Positions 1-7,549 of a DNA stretch of 54,173 nucleotides are shown piece after piece (within the stretch, counting starts at the first letter, position 1; every line of letters starts with the position of its first letter). The DNA comes from Oceanospirillales bacterium (GTDB lineage Bacteria; Pseudomonadota; Gammaproteobacteria; Xanthomonadales; SZUA-36). The stretch lies in contig QIKV01000155.1 in the NCBI GenBank assembly GCA_003233115.1, positions 1 to 54,173 on the forward strand, read 5' to 3'. The notes below the pieces were generated by a model that saw only the letters and a program-made list of their open reading frames with translations, ran no database searches and was not told the DNA's origin. The position numbers and the translations under genes are program-made.

Positions 1-306
1 TCGATCCTGGTGGGTACCGGGCAGCCCGAACTTCCGGCAACCATCAACCTGGAGTTGAGTCTGCCGGGCTTCATGGCAGCCACAACTCAATCATTCACTG
101 TTAGCGTGAACCATCAACTTCTGGATGAAACCTACTCTGTAGACAATGGCCAGGGTTGGGTCCAGATGAAGTTACCGCTACCCGATGGATTGCTGAAACC
201 GGGCAATAACCTGATCACGCTGAAATTCAGTGAAACCGCCCATCCCAAAGACAGAGACGACTGGCGTGCCGCAGGAAAATTGAAGAGCTTCAGCCTGGTC
301 CAGTAG
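1..306 (+). CDS. C-terminal fragment of an unrecognised protein
   Basis: The reading frame is open from the first base of the window and ends at a TAG at 304–306, so only the last 101 residues are present. The fragment has alternating hydrophobic and polar residues (LELSLPGF, FTVSVNHQLLDE, WVQMKLPLPDGLL, NNLITLKFSE). This resembles a beta-sandwich or jelly-roll domain such as those found at the end of extracellular enzymes. No catalytic motif is visible and I do not recognise the family. Its 3' end overlaps the convergent methyltransferase gene by 17 bases. The adjacent sulfatase-like and methyltransferase genes suggest, by inference only, a role in surface polysaccharide or envelope modification. 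Confidence 0.5.
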   Translation, partial: SILVGTGQPELPATINLELSLPGFMAATTQSFTVSVNHQLLDETYSVDNGQGWVQMKLPLPDGLLKPGNNLITLKFSETAHPKDRDDWRAAGKLKSFSLVQ

Positions 307-1723
307 TGCCGCTGCTACTTGTTGGTTTGACACACAAGTACAAACTGCGATCACCGTTATTCACATCCTGCTGAGCGCGGATATCGAAATACCGGCCAAG
401 GTTGGCTTGTAATGATGCGCGGCTGTAGTCCTGGTACTTGTCTTCCTTGTTGCGCAACAGGGTTTTCACTTTGTCATCTTTGCGGGATACATACTCGATA
501 ACCAGTTTGTCTGTCAGCCCGGCCAGCCAGTCAATAAACTCTGCCAGTGGTATATTTGCCGTGATAACGACGTGATGTATCAGCGCCAGACACATCACCA
601 GATCGGGTCGGCTACGTGTTTGCAGATCACTGCGTTCGCGGTTGCGCCAACCCCAATTCGGTGAAGGATCGGCAATATTTTGTACCAGCGGTAAAATATT
701 ATCCGGTGTGTCTTTATCCAGATAAAGGCGCTCTACTGCCAGATGGTCAACATCCATAGACACTACCTGTCGGCACTCCACTGCTGCAATGCGTGAAAAC
801 TGGCCGGTATTACAGCCAATATCCCATACCGTATCCAGTTTCCAGGTATTTATCGCAGCACGGACGAAGTTTTCTTTGCTGCGGTGATCAGCATCTGAGT
901 AATTGTGAAATTCGGTATAATCACCCCACTCCGAACCACGCGCCTGCCAGTCAAGCCGGCCCACCAGCTTTTGCAGCTTACGTACATTGACCAGGATCAG
1001 TTCATGGTTGAAACCGGCAGATTTCAGACTCGAGCGGACATTCTCGGATGAGCCGCCATAGCGCCGATCCAGCTTGGCTTGTAACCACACATGGCTCAGC
1101 ACACCTTTACGGAAACGATCACGGAAGCCAAACAAGGCAGCGGCGGCCTGCACATCCACACCATTGATGGCGGCGCGCATGAACGGCTGAAAGTCGCAGC
1201 CCTTGTAAGCCTGTAAGAACAATGGAAACAGGAACATCTCGCAAAATTGTCGATAGCCAGACCAGGGCTCCCCTTGCCGTAAGGGCTCGAATGAAGGAAT
1301 GTCGATGAATACTGCCTTATGCCCAACAAACTGGATATTGTATGGGCTTGCATCTTTCAGCGTGAAGCCGTTACTGATTGCGCGTTCCACCAGGTGTAAC
1401 TGCAAGCTGGCTGCGGCCTTGAGCATGCTGAAGGTCCACTCGTAGGGGTAGCTGATCACCGCGACCGGATCGTGTTCCAGGAAACCGGCCCACTGTGCCT
1501 GCACATCATCCGGTAACGGATTCTGTGCAGCGGAAATCTCACGGGTCCCGATCACTTTGCCGGATTCAACCAGCCGGGTGTAAAAAGCCTTATCCTGCAA
1601 CTGGTGGAAGTTTTCCAGCGCGGATTCACTCAAACCCCGAAATATCCGCTCCTGAAAATGATACACGCGACCGTCACGGTCGCGAAATGAGCCGGGGTTA
1701 ACCACCGCGGTTGGATTACTCAT
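290..1723 (-). CDS. Class I SAM-dependent methyltransferase with kinase-like N-terminal half (NoeA-like)
   Basis: 477 residues. The C-terminal half has a Rossmann methyltransferase core: motif I DIGCNTGQFS at 301–310, an acidic strand-2 end (SMDVD, about 322–326), and a later LVMCLALIHH stretch. The N-terminal half contains DASPYNIQF (124–132) followed by AVFIDIPSF (137–145). That spacing resembles the catalytic and metal loops of aminoglycoside-phosphotransferase-like kinases. Proteins with this layout are usually annotated as class I methyltransferases or nodulation NoeA-like proteins and are found in polysaccharide loci. The substrate is unknown. The gene lies 7 bases downstream of the small membrane protein and probably shares its transcript. 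The fold assignment is firm; the link to surface glycans is inferred from the neighbours. Confidence 0.8.
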   Translation of the reverse strand: MSNPTAVVNPGSFRDRDGRVYHFQERIFRGLSESALENFHQLQDKAFYTRLVESGKVIGTREISAAQNPLPDDVQAQWAGFLEHDPVAVISYPYEWTFSMLKAAASLQLHLVERAISNGFTLKDASPYNIQFVGHKAVFIDIPSFEPLRQGEPWSGYRQFCEMFLFPLFLQAYKGCDFQPFMRAAINGVDVQAAAALFGFRDRFRKGVLSHVWLQAKLDRRYGGSSENVRSSLKSAGFNHELILVNVRKLQKLVGRLDWQARGSEWGDYTEFHNYSDADHRSKENFVRAAINTWKLDTVWDIGCNTGQFSRIAAVECRQVVSMDVDHLAVERLYLDKDTPDNILPLVQNIADPSPNWGWRNRERSDLQTRSRPDLVMCLALIHHVVITANIPLAEFIDWLAGLTDKLVIEYVSRKDDKVKTLLRNKEDKYQDYSRASLQANLGRYFDIRAQQDVNNGDRSLYLCVKPTSSSGTTGPG

Positions 1724-1730
1724 GCGTGCT

Positions 1731-1934
1731 TCAGTTCGACTCGTCTTTGGTTTCTTCTTTTTTTGCTATGCCAAGTGCTGCTCTTAGCTTGTGCCAGTAC
1801 AGCTTGATCGCCACACCTACGGCGGCAATACCACCGAGGATGACCTGCAGCAACAGGCTGCCGGTACCGGGGTCAAGATAGGCGACCGCATCGGTGAACA
1901 CCAGCAATAATAAAATGGTGATAATAATTCTCAT
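1731..1934 (-). CDS. Small membrane protein of the YLDPGTGS type
   Basis: 67 residues with a hydrophobic N-terminal segment (MRIIITILLLLVFTDAVA) that could be a signal peptide or first membrane helix. The motif YLDPGTGSLLLQ follows, then a second hydrophobic stretch (VILGGIAAVGVAIKLYW) and a charged tail. Proteins with this DPGTGS motif are a recurrent small family next to sulfatase/alkaline-phosphatase-superfamily enzymes and NoeA-like methyltransferases, which is the context here. The function is not known; a scaffold or partner for an envelope-modifying enzyme is a guess. The gene is immediately upstream of the methyltransferase on the same strand. Confidence 0.75.
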   Translation of the reverse strand: MRIIITILLLLVFTDAVAYLDPGTGSLLLQVILGGIAAVGVAIKLYWHKLRAALGIAKKEETKDESN

Positions 1935-1982
1935 AGTCAGTTCTCTTCAGTTGGCCCCGTCAAATCCGCGGAGTGCAACAGT

Positions 1983-2474
1983 TCATCTGCGTTGCCGGAA
2001 AAAAGCCCTTAACAAGATAGCGCATTCATCGGCACAACAACCACCGTCAACTACCGGAGCGTGATTGTGGGCAGGATTAAGCAAAAGGTCAAATTTTCCG
2101 CCGGCTGCGCCTGTTTTCGGGTCGTCGGCACCATACACGACGCGCTCCAGGCGGGCGTGTATCATGGCGCCTATCAGGCACGGCTCCAGCGTTACGTACA
2201 GCGTGCAGCCAGTCAGGCGATGGTTGCCGAGCGCGGTTCCGGCTGCACGCAGGGCCATGATTTCTGCATGGGCCGACGGGTCATGCAGGCCGATATTCCG
2301 GTTCCACCCACGGCCAATGATCGCGCCTTCCCTGACAACCACTGCACCGACCGGAACCTCGTCCTCATTGGCGGCCTTGCCCGCGAGCAGCAGCGCTGCG
2401 GCCATCCAGACCGTGTCCTGCTGGCTTAACTCACTGCTGTCAACTGCAGCGATTGGGTCGACTAACTTGGCCAT
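1983..2474 (-). CDS. tadA: TadA-like tRNA adenosine deaminase lacking one canonical zinc cysteine
   Basis: 163 residues, similar in length to TadA, which converts A34 to inosine in the tRNA-Arg anticodon. Recognisable family blocks are VPVGAVVV, the HAE motif at 69–71 (zinc-binding His and catalytic Glu), TLYVTLEPC ending at Cys99, HARLERVVYGADDPKTGAAG, and the C-terminal ADECAILLRAFF. The zinc motif is abnormal. TadA normally has PCxxCAGAM, but here the codons read PCLIGAM, two residues shorter, so the second zinc-ligand cysteine is absent. The frame stays open on both sides. Two extra cysteines occur at 146–147 where hydrophobic residues are usual. The gene is divergent from the sulfatase-like gene. 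Family membership is clear; activity is uncertain. Confidence 0.8.
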   Translation of the reverse strand: MAKLVDPIAAVDSSELSQQDTVWMAAALLLAGKAANEDEVPVGAVVVREGAIIGRGWNRNIGLHDPSAHAEIMALRAAGTALGNHRLTGCTLYVTLEPCLIGAMIHARLERVVYGADDPKTGAAGGKFDLLLNPAHNHAPVVDGGCCADECAILLRAFFRQRR

Positions 2475-2602
2475 ATTTTTATGCTTTCCAGCGGTGAGGA
2501 TTAATTTCTCATCAGGTTAACCTACATTCAGGATTAATCACTGTGTAAGATGCGTACTGATTATAACTTTCCTTTTTTTTCGGATGATAGCCTTGTCAAT
2601 CA
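2475..2602. promoter_or_regulatory. Divergent intergenic region between tadA and the sulfatase-like gene
   Basis: This AT-rich 128-base gap must hold the promoters of both divergent genes. A TATAAC hexamer at 2562–2567 on the plus strand is a possible -10 for the sulfatase-like gene, but no good -35 is seen at 16–18 bases. The 9-mer AGGATTAAT occurs twice (around 2498 and 2530), and a T-run follows at about 2573–2580. The regulatory meaning is not established. Confidence 0.3.
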
Positions 2603-4663
2603 ATGCGGCCGGTTAAAAACAACTTCAATCTCCTGCTCCTGCCGCTTGCCCTGGGTGGTTTTGCTGTTGCCCAGCCTGTTTACAACTTATTGTTGAACAC
2701 CCCTGTGTTTCTGTTGGCACGCCAGAATACACGGGCTGACGTGTGGGCGTTGACGGCTGTATTGAGTGTATTAGGCCCGCTGGTACTGGCCTTCCCGGGG
2801 TGGCTGGCCCGGCAGCGCTGGCCGGTCTTTTCTGCACTCTGGTGCTGGGCCGTCAGCGGCAGCCTGGCCACCCTGTTTGTTGCCCAGCTACTGCAGACCA
2901 GCCTCGGCGGGCACTGGTTGCTGTTTATCGGGTTGGCAACTGCTGTTGGTTTTACCATAAGCTGGCTCCTGCTGTTTTCACGGTGGCAAATTCTGACGCC
3001 CGTATTGGCGGTATTTGCAGCCCTCTTCCCGTTGTGGTTTTTGTTCTTCGCAACAGCCACAGAACAATTTGATTCTTTTGCCGCGGTCCCGCTGGACGGG
3101 CAAGCCGCCGGCAAACCACTTGCGGATATCATCTTCATCATCCTGGACGAGTTGCCACTGGCGACACTGCTGGATGAGGACAAGCAGATCGATGGGGTGC
3201 TGTTTCCAGGGTTTGCCCGCTTGCAGTCCCTGTCCAACTGGTACTACAACACCACCTCGGTTGCCGATGGCACAGTCGATGCGGTACCTGCTATTTTGAC
3301 CGGTCTATACCCACAGGAAGAAGATTCAGACCCGTCCATTGCAGCGCACCCGGTCAACCTCTTCACCATTTTGAGCCAACGCTATCAGTACAATGTCGCA
3401 GAAATGGTCACGCGCCTGTGTCCACAAAATTTATGCCCCCACTCCGGGCCAGGTATGTACAGCCGGTTTAAAGCGCTGCTGCTGGATCTGTCCGCAATCT
3501 ACCTGCATCGCGTTGCTCCCGAGCGCTGGAGCAACAAGCTGCCGGACGTGACCGATAACTGGAGCGGGTTCTTTGCTGAACGGCAGGTGATCTTTCCTGA
3601 TGGCTGGCTCAAATACGCAGGCACTCAAACACAAATCGACCGCCCGGGCTTGTTCAGACGCTTTACCGATTCAATTCAAAAGCGTGACAGGCCCACCCTC
3701 AATTTCCTGCATATCCTGTTTCCGCACGCACCGCTTGCCTATTTCCCCAGTGGCGAAAACTATGGCCTGGAATGGTTGCGAGGCCAGGTAAAACAACACT
3801 GGGGTAACGTGGAATGGGGGGTTGTCAGCGGCAAACAACGCCATTACCTGCAAACGCAGTATGCGGACGCACTGCTGGACAATTTACTGGAGCATTTGCA
3901 ACAACAGGGCATGCTGCATGAGAGCATGCTAGTGGTGGTAGCAGATCACGGCATCAATTTCGCACTGAATGACACACGCCGGGGGCTGTCCGGGACCAAC
4001 CAGGCTGCCACGCTCAGGGTGCCACTGTTCATCAAGTTTCCCGGCCAAATGCAGGGAAAACGCCTGACCACTCCCGCCATGACGATTGACATTTTGCCCA
4101 CACTGCTGGCAGCGCTTGGCGCCACTTCTGACGCATTGAAGTTTGATGGAATCGACCTGCAATCACCCGCAATCTCCACCCCCCGGCCAAGACTTGCAAG
4201 CTCCTACCTGCGACGAAAGTTGCAGGTGCTGGACGAAGCGGACCTGGATATTACCCAGTTGGTCATTGAAAATCGTACCCAACTCGACCTCGACGACCGT
4301 GACGGTGCGTTGTGGCAGATCGGACCCTATGATGCATATCGCGGCCAGGCAGTGACAACCCTATGCGACCAATCAGCAACCGGCATTGGCGTGGATTTTG
4401 ATGGCTTCCACGAATTACCAAACACTGATCCGCAACAAACAATACACGCTTATGTCTCGGGGACGTTTTCGGGGGATGAGGTAGCACAGACTTCAAAACC
4501 CTTTCTGATCACCAGCAACGGCATCATCGTCGCATCGGGCTATACCTGGCTGTTTAATGACAGGTGGCAGTTTTTTGCGCTGGTAGAACCCAAATATGTC
4601 AAGCAGGCAGATTGGGCGCCACAAGCCTGGCTGGTAGAGGGGCGCGAATGTCTTGGGCCTTGA
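2603..4663 (+). CDS. Membrane-anchored sulfatase-like hydrolase/transferase (alkaline phosphatase superfamily)
   Basis: 686 residues. The first 150 are strongly hydrophobic with about four to five membrane helices (around 9–30, 46–66, 76–97, 103–125, 130–150). A periplasmic catalytic domain follows. The first metal-binding motif is IIFIILDELP (about 177–185, Asp182/Glu183). Next comes the NTTSVADGTVDAVPAILTG region that normally carries the nucleophile, then VVVADHG with Asp448-His449. No CxPxR or SxPxR formylglycine motif is visible. A phosphoglycerol/phosphoethanolamine-transferase type (LtaS/EptA-like) is therefore as likely as a true sulfatase. It is divergent from tadA and close to the small DPGTGS protein and the NoeA-like methyltransferase, which supports modification of surface glycans or lipids. 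The exact reaction is unknown. Confidence 0.8.
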   Translation: MRPVKNNFNLLLLPLALGGFAVAQPVYNLLLNTPVFLLARQNTRADVWALTAVLSVLGPLVLAFPGWLARQRWPVFSALWCWAVSGSLATLFVAQLLQTSLGGHWLLFIGLATAVGFTISWLLLFSRWQILTPVLAVFAALFPLWFLFFATATEQFDSFAAVPLDGQAAGKPLADIIFIILDELPLATLLDEDKQIDGVLFPGFARLQSLSNWYYNTTSVADGTVDAVPAILTGLYPQEEDSDPSIAAHPVNLFTILSQRYQYNVAEMVTRLCPQNLCPHSGPGMYSRFKALLLDLSAIYLHRVAPERWSNKLPDVTDNWSGFFAERQVIFPDGWLKYAGTQTQIDRPGLFRRFTDSIQKRDRPTLNFLHILFPHAPLAYFPSGENYGLEWLRGQVKQHWGNVEWGVVSGKQRHYLQTQYADALLDNLLEHLQQQGMLHESMLVVVADHGINFALNDTRRGLSGTNQAATLRVPLFIKFPGQMQGKRLTTPAMTIDILPTLLAALGATSDALKFDGIDLQSPAISTPRPRLASSYLRRKLQVLDEADLDITQLVIENRTQLDLDDRDGALWQIGPYDAYRGQAVTTLCDQSATGIGVDFDGFHELPNTDPQQTIHAYVSGTFSGDEVAQTSKPFLITSNGIIVASGYTWLFNDRWQFFALVEPKYVKQADWAPQAWLVEGRECLGP

Positions 4664-4726
4664 ATCGTCACCGGCGCGCGCTCCCCAGGCAAAGGTGCCG
4701 GCCTGAGCTGAGGGTTGGGTATCGCA

Positions 4727-5422
4727 TTACAGCTCTACCCTGCATTGATCCCCGCTACAATTGACGTACAAAGCCTTGCCGGTGATACGCTCAAGTACCT
4801 TCATCGCCACCATAATGCCCAGTATCATGGCGGGATAAGCCGTGATCGCATGCAGCGACAACTGCGGCAACCCCTGCAAGATCAATGCAGAATTTCCGCC
4901 AGGCACCATCATGGCGCCAAATCCCATGAGAAACCCCCCTGCCAGATTCCTGCTCCATTTGTCACCGGCAAAACTGAATTTAAACCGACGACCGCTGAGT
5001 GCTGAGAAAATGGCGCCGGCGAGTAACGCCATGAACAGGTACAGAGCAGTGTCCGGGTTCACCGAATTACCACTGCGACCCGTGACTGTCTGTACAACGA
5101 TGCTTGAGTAGGCCCATTTACCGTTAATTGTATAGAGGAGGCCACCGCTTATCGTGGCACCGACACCAAAAATGAAGCCACCGGCCAGCGCCAGCCAGAA
5201 TGTTGAGTCGACCTGCCACACTCTGGCGAGCTCAGGATGCCAAAGCAACAGTGTTTTGCTGATCAATACTATCCACAGCACCGTTTTCAGGAAGCTGATA
5301 AATAGCCTGGCCTGGTTTGTAGAGCGCAACTCAGCGACTGCGGCAACCGTGCAAACGCCGGCACGATGGGCCGAAAAACCCACCACAAAAGCCAGCAATA
5401 TCGATACGAGTAACAGATTCAT
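4727..5422 (-). CDS. YeeE/YedE family transporter (sulfur-compound transport)
   Basis: 231 residues, almost entirely hydrophobic, with about seven to eight membrane segments. Family signatures are the N-terminal GFSAHRAGVCTVAAVAEL (Cys near 24), the glycine-rich GGFIFGVGATISGGLLY, and GGFLMGFGAMMVPGGNS. Characterised relatives (TsuA/YeeE) import thiosulfate through a path lined by conserved cysteines. Here only the first cysteine is in its usual place; the position after ISGG is Leu and the last repeat has GGNS. The C-terminal tail has two cysteines (NCSGDQC). No TusA-like partner is adjacent. Thiosulfate is therefore only a possible substrate. It is convergent with the sulfatase-like gene. 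Confidence 0.8.
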   Translation of the reverse strand: MNLLLVSILLAFVVGFSAHRAGVCTVAAVAELRSTNQARLFISFLKTVLWIVLISKTLLLWHPELARVWQVDSTFWLALAGGFIFGVGATISGGLLYTINGKWAYSSIVVQTVTGRSGNSVNPDTALYLFMALLAGAIFSALSGRRFKFSFAGDKWSRNLAGGFLMGFGAMMVPGGNSALILQGLPQLSLHAITAYPAMILGIMVAMKVLERITGKALYVNCSGDQCRVEL

Positions 5423-5477
5423 ACCCCGTTGGTAAACCTTTCACTATCAGCGAGAATACAGAAGATACAGCGTCCCC

Positions 5478-6080
5478 TTAAAAATCAGCGGCTGCAAGCT
5501 TTAGTTGCGTCTCTTTTAGCGCAGAAAATATGCTTCCAGAATCGGTAAGCGTGCTTTGATAGAGCGTTACTTTAGTGATGTCCAGGCTGATGGTAGTTTG
5601 CTGATAAAATGAAGTTTTAACGTATTTCGCCCTTTTGATCTTTCCCAGTGTGATGTGTGGCCGAAATATTTTTTGATCGAATTCAATCTTGTTTCTTTGT
5701 AAAAGTTCTGATGTGATTTGAAAAAGATTATCCAGTGGCCTGGTGGGTTCGCTGCTAAGCGCAATGATTCTGCCTGTCGGGCCAGGAAAGCGTGAGAGGC
5801 TTGCAAGCCTGTATTGAAAATGTGTTTCCTGCTGATAGGTTTCATCGAATAAGCGAAGTAAGTTACCAACCTCGGCAATTGTTTTATTACCCAGGAACGC
5901 GAGCGTCAGGTGCCGGTTTTTTTCAGCCATCCAGCGAATATCCTGTCGCGAGTCTTTAATGGGTTTCAGTAACTCGTTGATGTGCTGTTGCGATTGCCTG
6001 TCAATGGGAATGCCGATAAACACCCTTTGCATACCCGGCGGAAGGTAAGATATAAGTTTAGAACAGTCAGTTGGATGCAT
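5478..6080 (-). CDS. thpR: RNA 2',3'-cyclic phosphodiesterase (LigT/ThpR)
   Basis: 200 residues, normal for the family. Two HxTx catalytic motifs are present: HLTL at 57–60 and HITL at 142–145, in the contexts NRHLTLAFLG and RPHITLGKIK typical of 2H phosphoesterases. These enzymes open 2',3'-cyclic phosphates on RNA and were first seen as 2'-5' RNA ligases. The family usually begins with a short strand like MQRVFIGIPI, so translation may start at Met17 (position 6032) rather than at the first ATG. The gene is visibly richer in A and T than its neighbours, which hints at a different origin. There is no obvious functional link to adjacent genes. Confidence 0.88.
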   Translation of the reverse strand: MHPTDCSKLISYLPPGMQRVFIGIPIDRQSQQHINELLKPIKDSRQDIRWMAEKNRHLTLAFLGNKTIAEVGNLLRLFDETYQQETHFQYRLASLSRFPGPTGRIIALSSEPTRPLDNLFQITSELLQRNKIEFDQKIFRPHITLGKIKRAKYVKTSFYQQTTISLDITKVTLYQSTLTDSGSIFSALKETQLKLAAADF

Positions 6081-6153
6081 ATTAACACCCCCATTCCAAT
6101 TTATTTATCTGGTTCAAGACTGACCGTGCCGGTAATAAAAAGGCACTCCGCAG

Positions 6154-6171
6154 ACCGCTCATAAGAGCGGT
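6154..6171 (-). terminator. Hairpin downstream of the cytochrome–porin gene
   Basis: A perfect 7-base stem, ACCGCTC with GAGCGGT and a four-base loop, lies 22 bases beyond the stop of the minus-strand gene at 6193. Read on the minus strand it is followed after about 14 bases by CTTTTTATT. It is a plausible terminator, though the T-run is further from the stem than usual. Confidence 0.45.
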
Positions 6172-6192
6172 ACAACCTGACTGCATGGCGGA

Positions 6193-7518
6193 TCAGAAAA
6201 CCGTCCAGAAAGATATATAAGTGGTGTTGTTATCCGACGCATTGGCAGTCATGCCGCTGAACTTCGAATAGAAGGTGTACTGCAATCCGACTCTGAGATT
6301 GATAAATGGCTGACGCCAACTGTCATTCTTGCCAAATGGGTTCCAGTCAAGTTCCACCATGCCGCCCCCGGTATCGGGCGAACCGCCGTAGAGCAGGTTG
6401 TCGGAACTACCGTTATTGGTCATTGCTGCAATTGTCACACCATAGGTGTTCTCGTACCAATACTCGGCATTCAGGTTGATAGCATCGAGGGTATTGTTTA
6501 GATTCGAGGATCCCCCGACAGTAAAGGTATTGTTCAACGTTTGTTGTTCGTGCAGGTACAGAGCCTGCACCGTCACGATGTGCTTGGAATTGGTGCCAAA
6601 CCACTGGTAGTTAGCATCAATACCATAGTCCTTGTAATCATCGGTAGGCTGTCCGGCTACGGCCGTCGGATTGATCTTCGGGGCAAAATGCAGAGCCCCG
6701 ACTTCAAGATAGCTCGTCGGGCTCAGATTGGCCTGATAGGCGAACCGAAGATAAGGCGCGGCACTGGAGATCAGCCCCGGATAGTCGGCATTCACACGGT
6801 TGAGAAAAGCCTGGGACAGACTCCGGTAGGCTCCTGCCTCGAAGTACCACTTGCCATCGATCTGGGTATAGGCGGAGGCCCCGACCACGCCCTGAGCCAG
6901 AGCGCCCATAATCATGGGTGCCGCCGGCGCCCCGGGTGCCAGATCCGAACCCATGTACGGATATCCCCAGGCTGGGGTCGAGTTATATATATCGGACAGG
7001 CTTGGGTTGTTGTTCACTGAAATACCCCAGATCGCCGAGTGCGTCCCAAAACTGGCTCGTCTGGCATAGCGGATATCCGTATTGTCCCAACCAAAAACCT
7101 TACCGTTTTGAGAATAGGTGGCCTGGGCGAATACACCCAGGTGATCAGTGATATGGCCGCCCAGGAACAAGGAAGCCTGTGCCATACTCCAGTTGTTGTT
7201 GGGAGCATAGCCTGGGGCCGCTCCGCCCTTCTGTGGGGCCTGGGTGTGGGTGAAGGCTTCCACCACCATGGCTGAAACCTTGGGGGTGAGGCCGGAACCC
7301 ACCTTGAGGGTATAGCCAAGCAGCTTGAATTCGCGCCCGAACGGGGTCAGTTGCGGGCCAAAGGCACCAACATGACAGGCCTCACAAGCCGTGCGCGTCT
7401 GCTGGGCATAAGCCGGAATGGCCTGGGCTTGCGGAATCCCAAATACCACCAACACCAGCGCAAGTGCTGCATAGGCACCGCCCCATTTCCATGTGGATTT
7501 CCACTTGAGCAGATACAT
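6193..7518 (-). CDS. Exported monohaem cytochrome c–porin fusion, Cyc2-like
   Basis: 441 residues. A signal peptide is likely at 1–33 (cut after AQA). It is followed by IPAYAQQTRTACEACHVGAF with one CxxCH haem motif at 45–49, then LTPFGREFKLLGYTL. The remaining 370 residues are rich in Asn, Tyr and Gly with alternating hydrophobics and end in a C-terminal Phe (SFWTVF), as expected of an outer-membrane beta-barrel. One haem motif just after the signal peptide, followed by a conserved F-G-x-x-F-K-x-x-G-Y block and a porin, is the layout of the Cyc2 family that passes electrons across the outer membrane (Fe(II) oxidation in some members). Whether this one handles iron cannot be told. No other cytochrome genes are adjacent. 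The gene appears monocistronic. Confidence 0.72.
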   Translation of the reverse strand: MYLLKWKSTWKWGGAYAALALVLVVFGIPQAQAIPAYAQQTRTACEACHVGAFGPQLTPFGREFKLLGYTLKVGSGLTPKVSAMVVEAFTHTQAPQKGGAAPGYAPNNNWSMAQASLFLGGHITDHLGVFAQATYSQNGKVFGWDNTDIRYARRASFGTHSAIWGISVNNNPSLSDIYNSTPAWGYPYMGSDLAPGAPAAPMIMGALAQGVVGASAYTQIDGKWYFEAGAYRSLSQAFLNRVNADYPGLISSAAPYLRFAYQANLSPTSYLEVGALHFAPKINPTAVAGQPTDDYKDYGIDANYQWFGTNSKHIVTVQALYLHEQQTLNNTFTVGGSSNLNNTLDAINLNAEYWYENTYGVTIAAMTNNGSSDNLLYGGSPDTGGGMVELDWNPFGKNDSWRQPFINLRVGLQYTFYSKFSGMTANASDNNTTYISFWTVF

Positions 7519-7549
7519 GATTTCATCTCCTTCACCTTACTTGATGTTT

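Noticed and set aside
2603..4663. Classical formylglycine sulfatase
   Set aside because: No C/S-x-P-x-R activation motif is visible near the expected position, so a specific sulfatase assignment is not supported.
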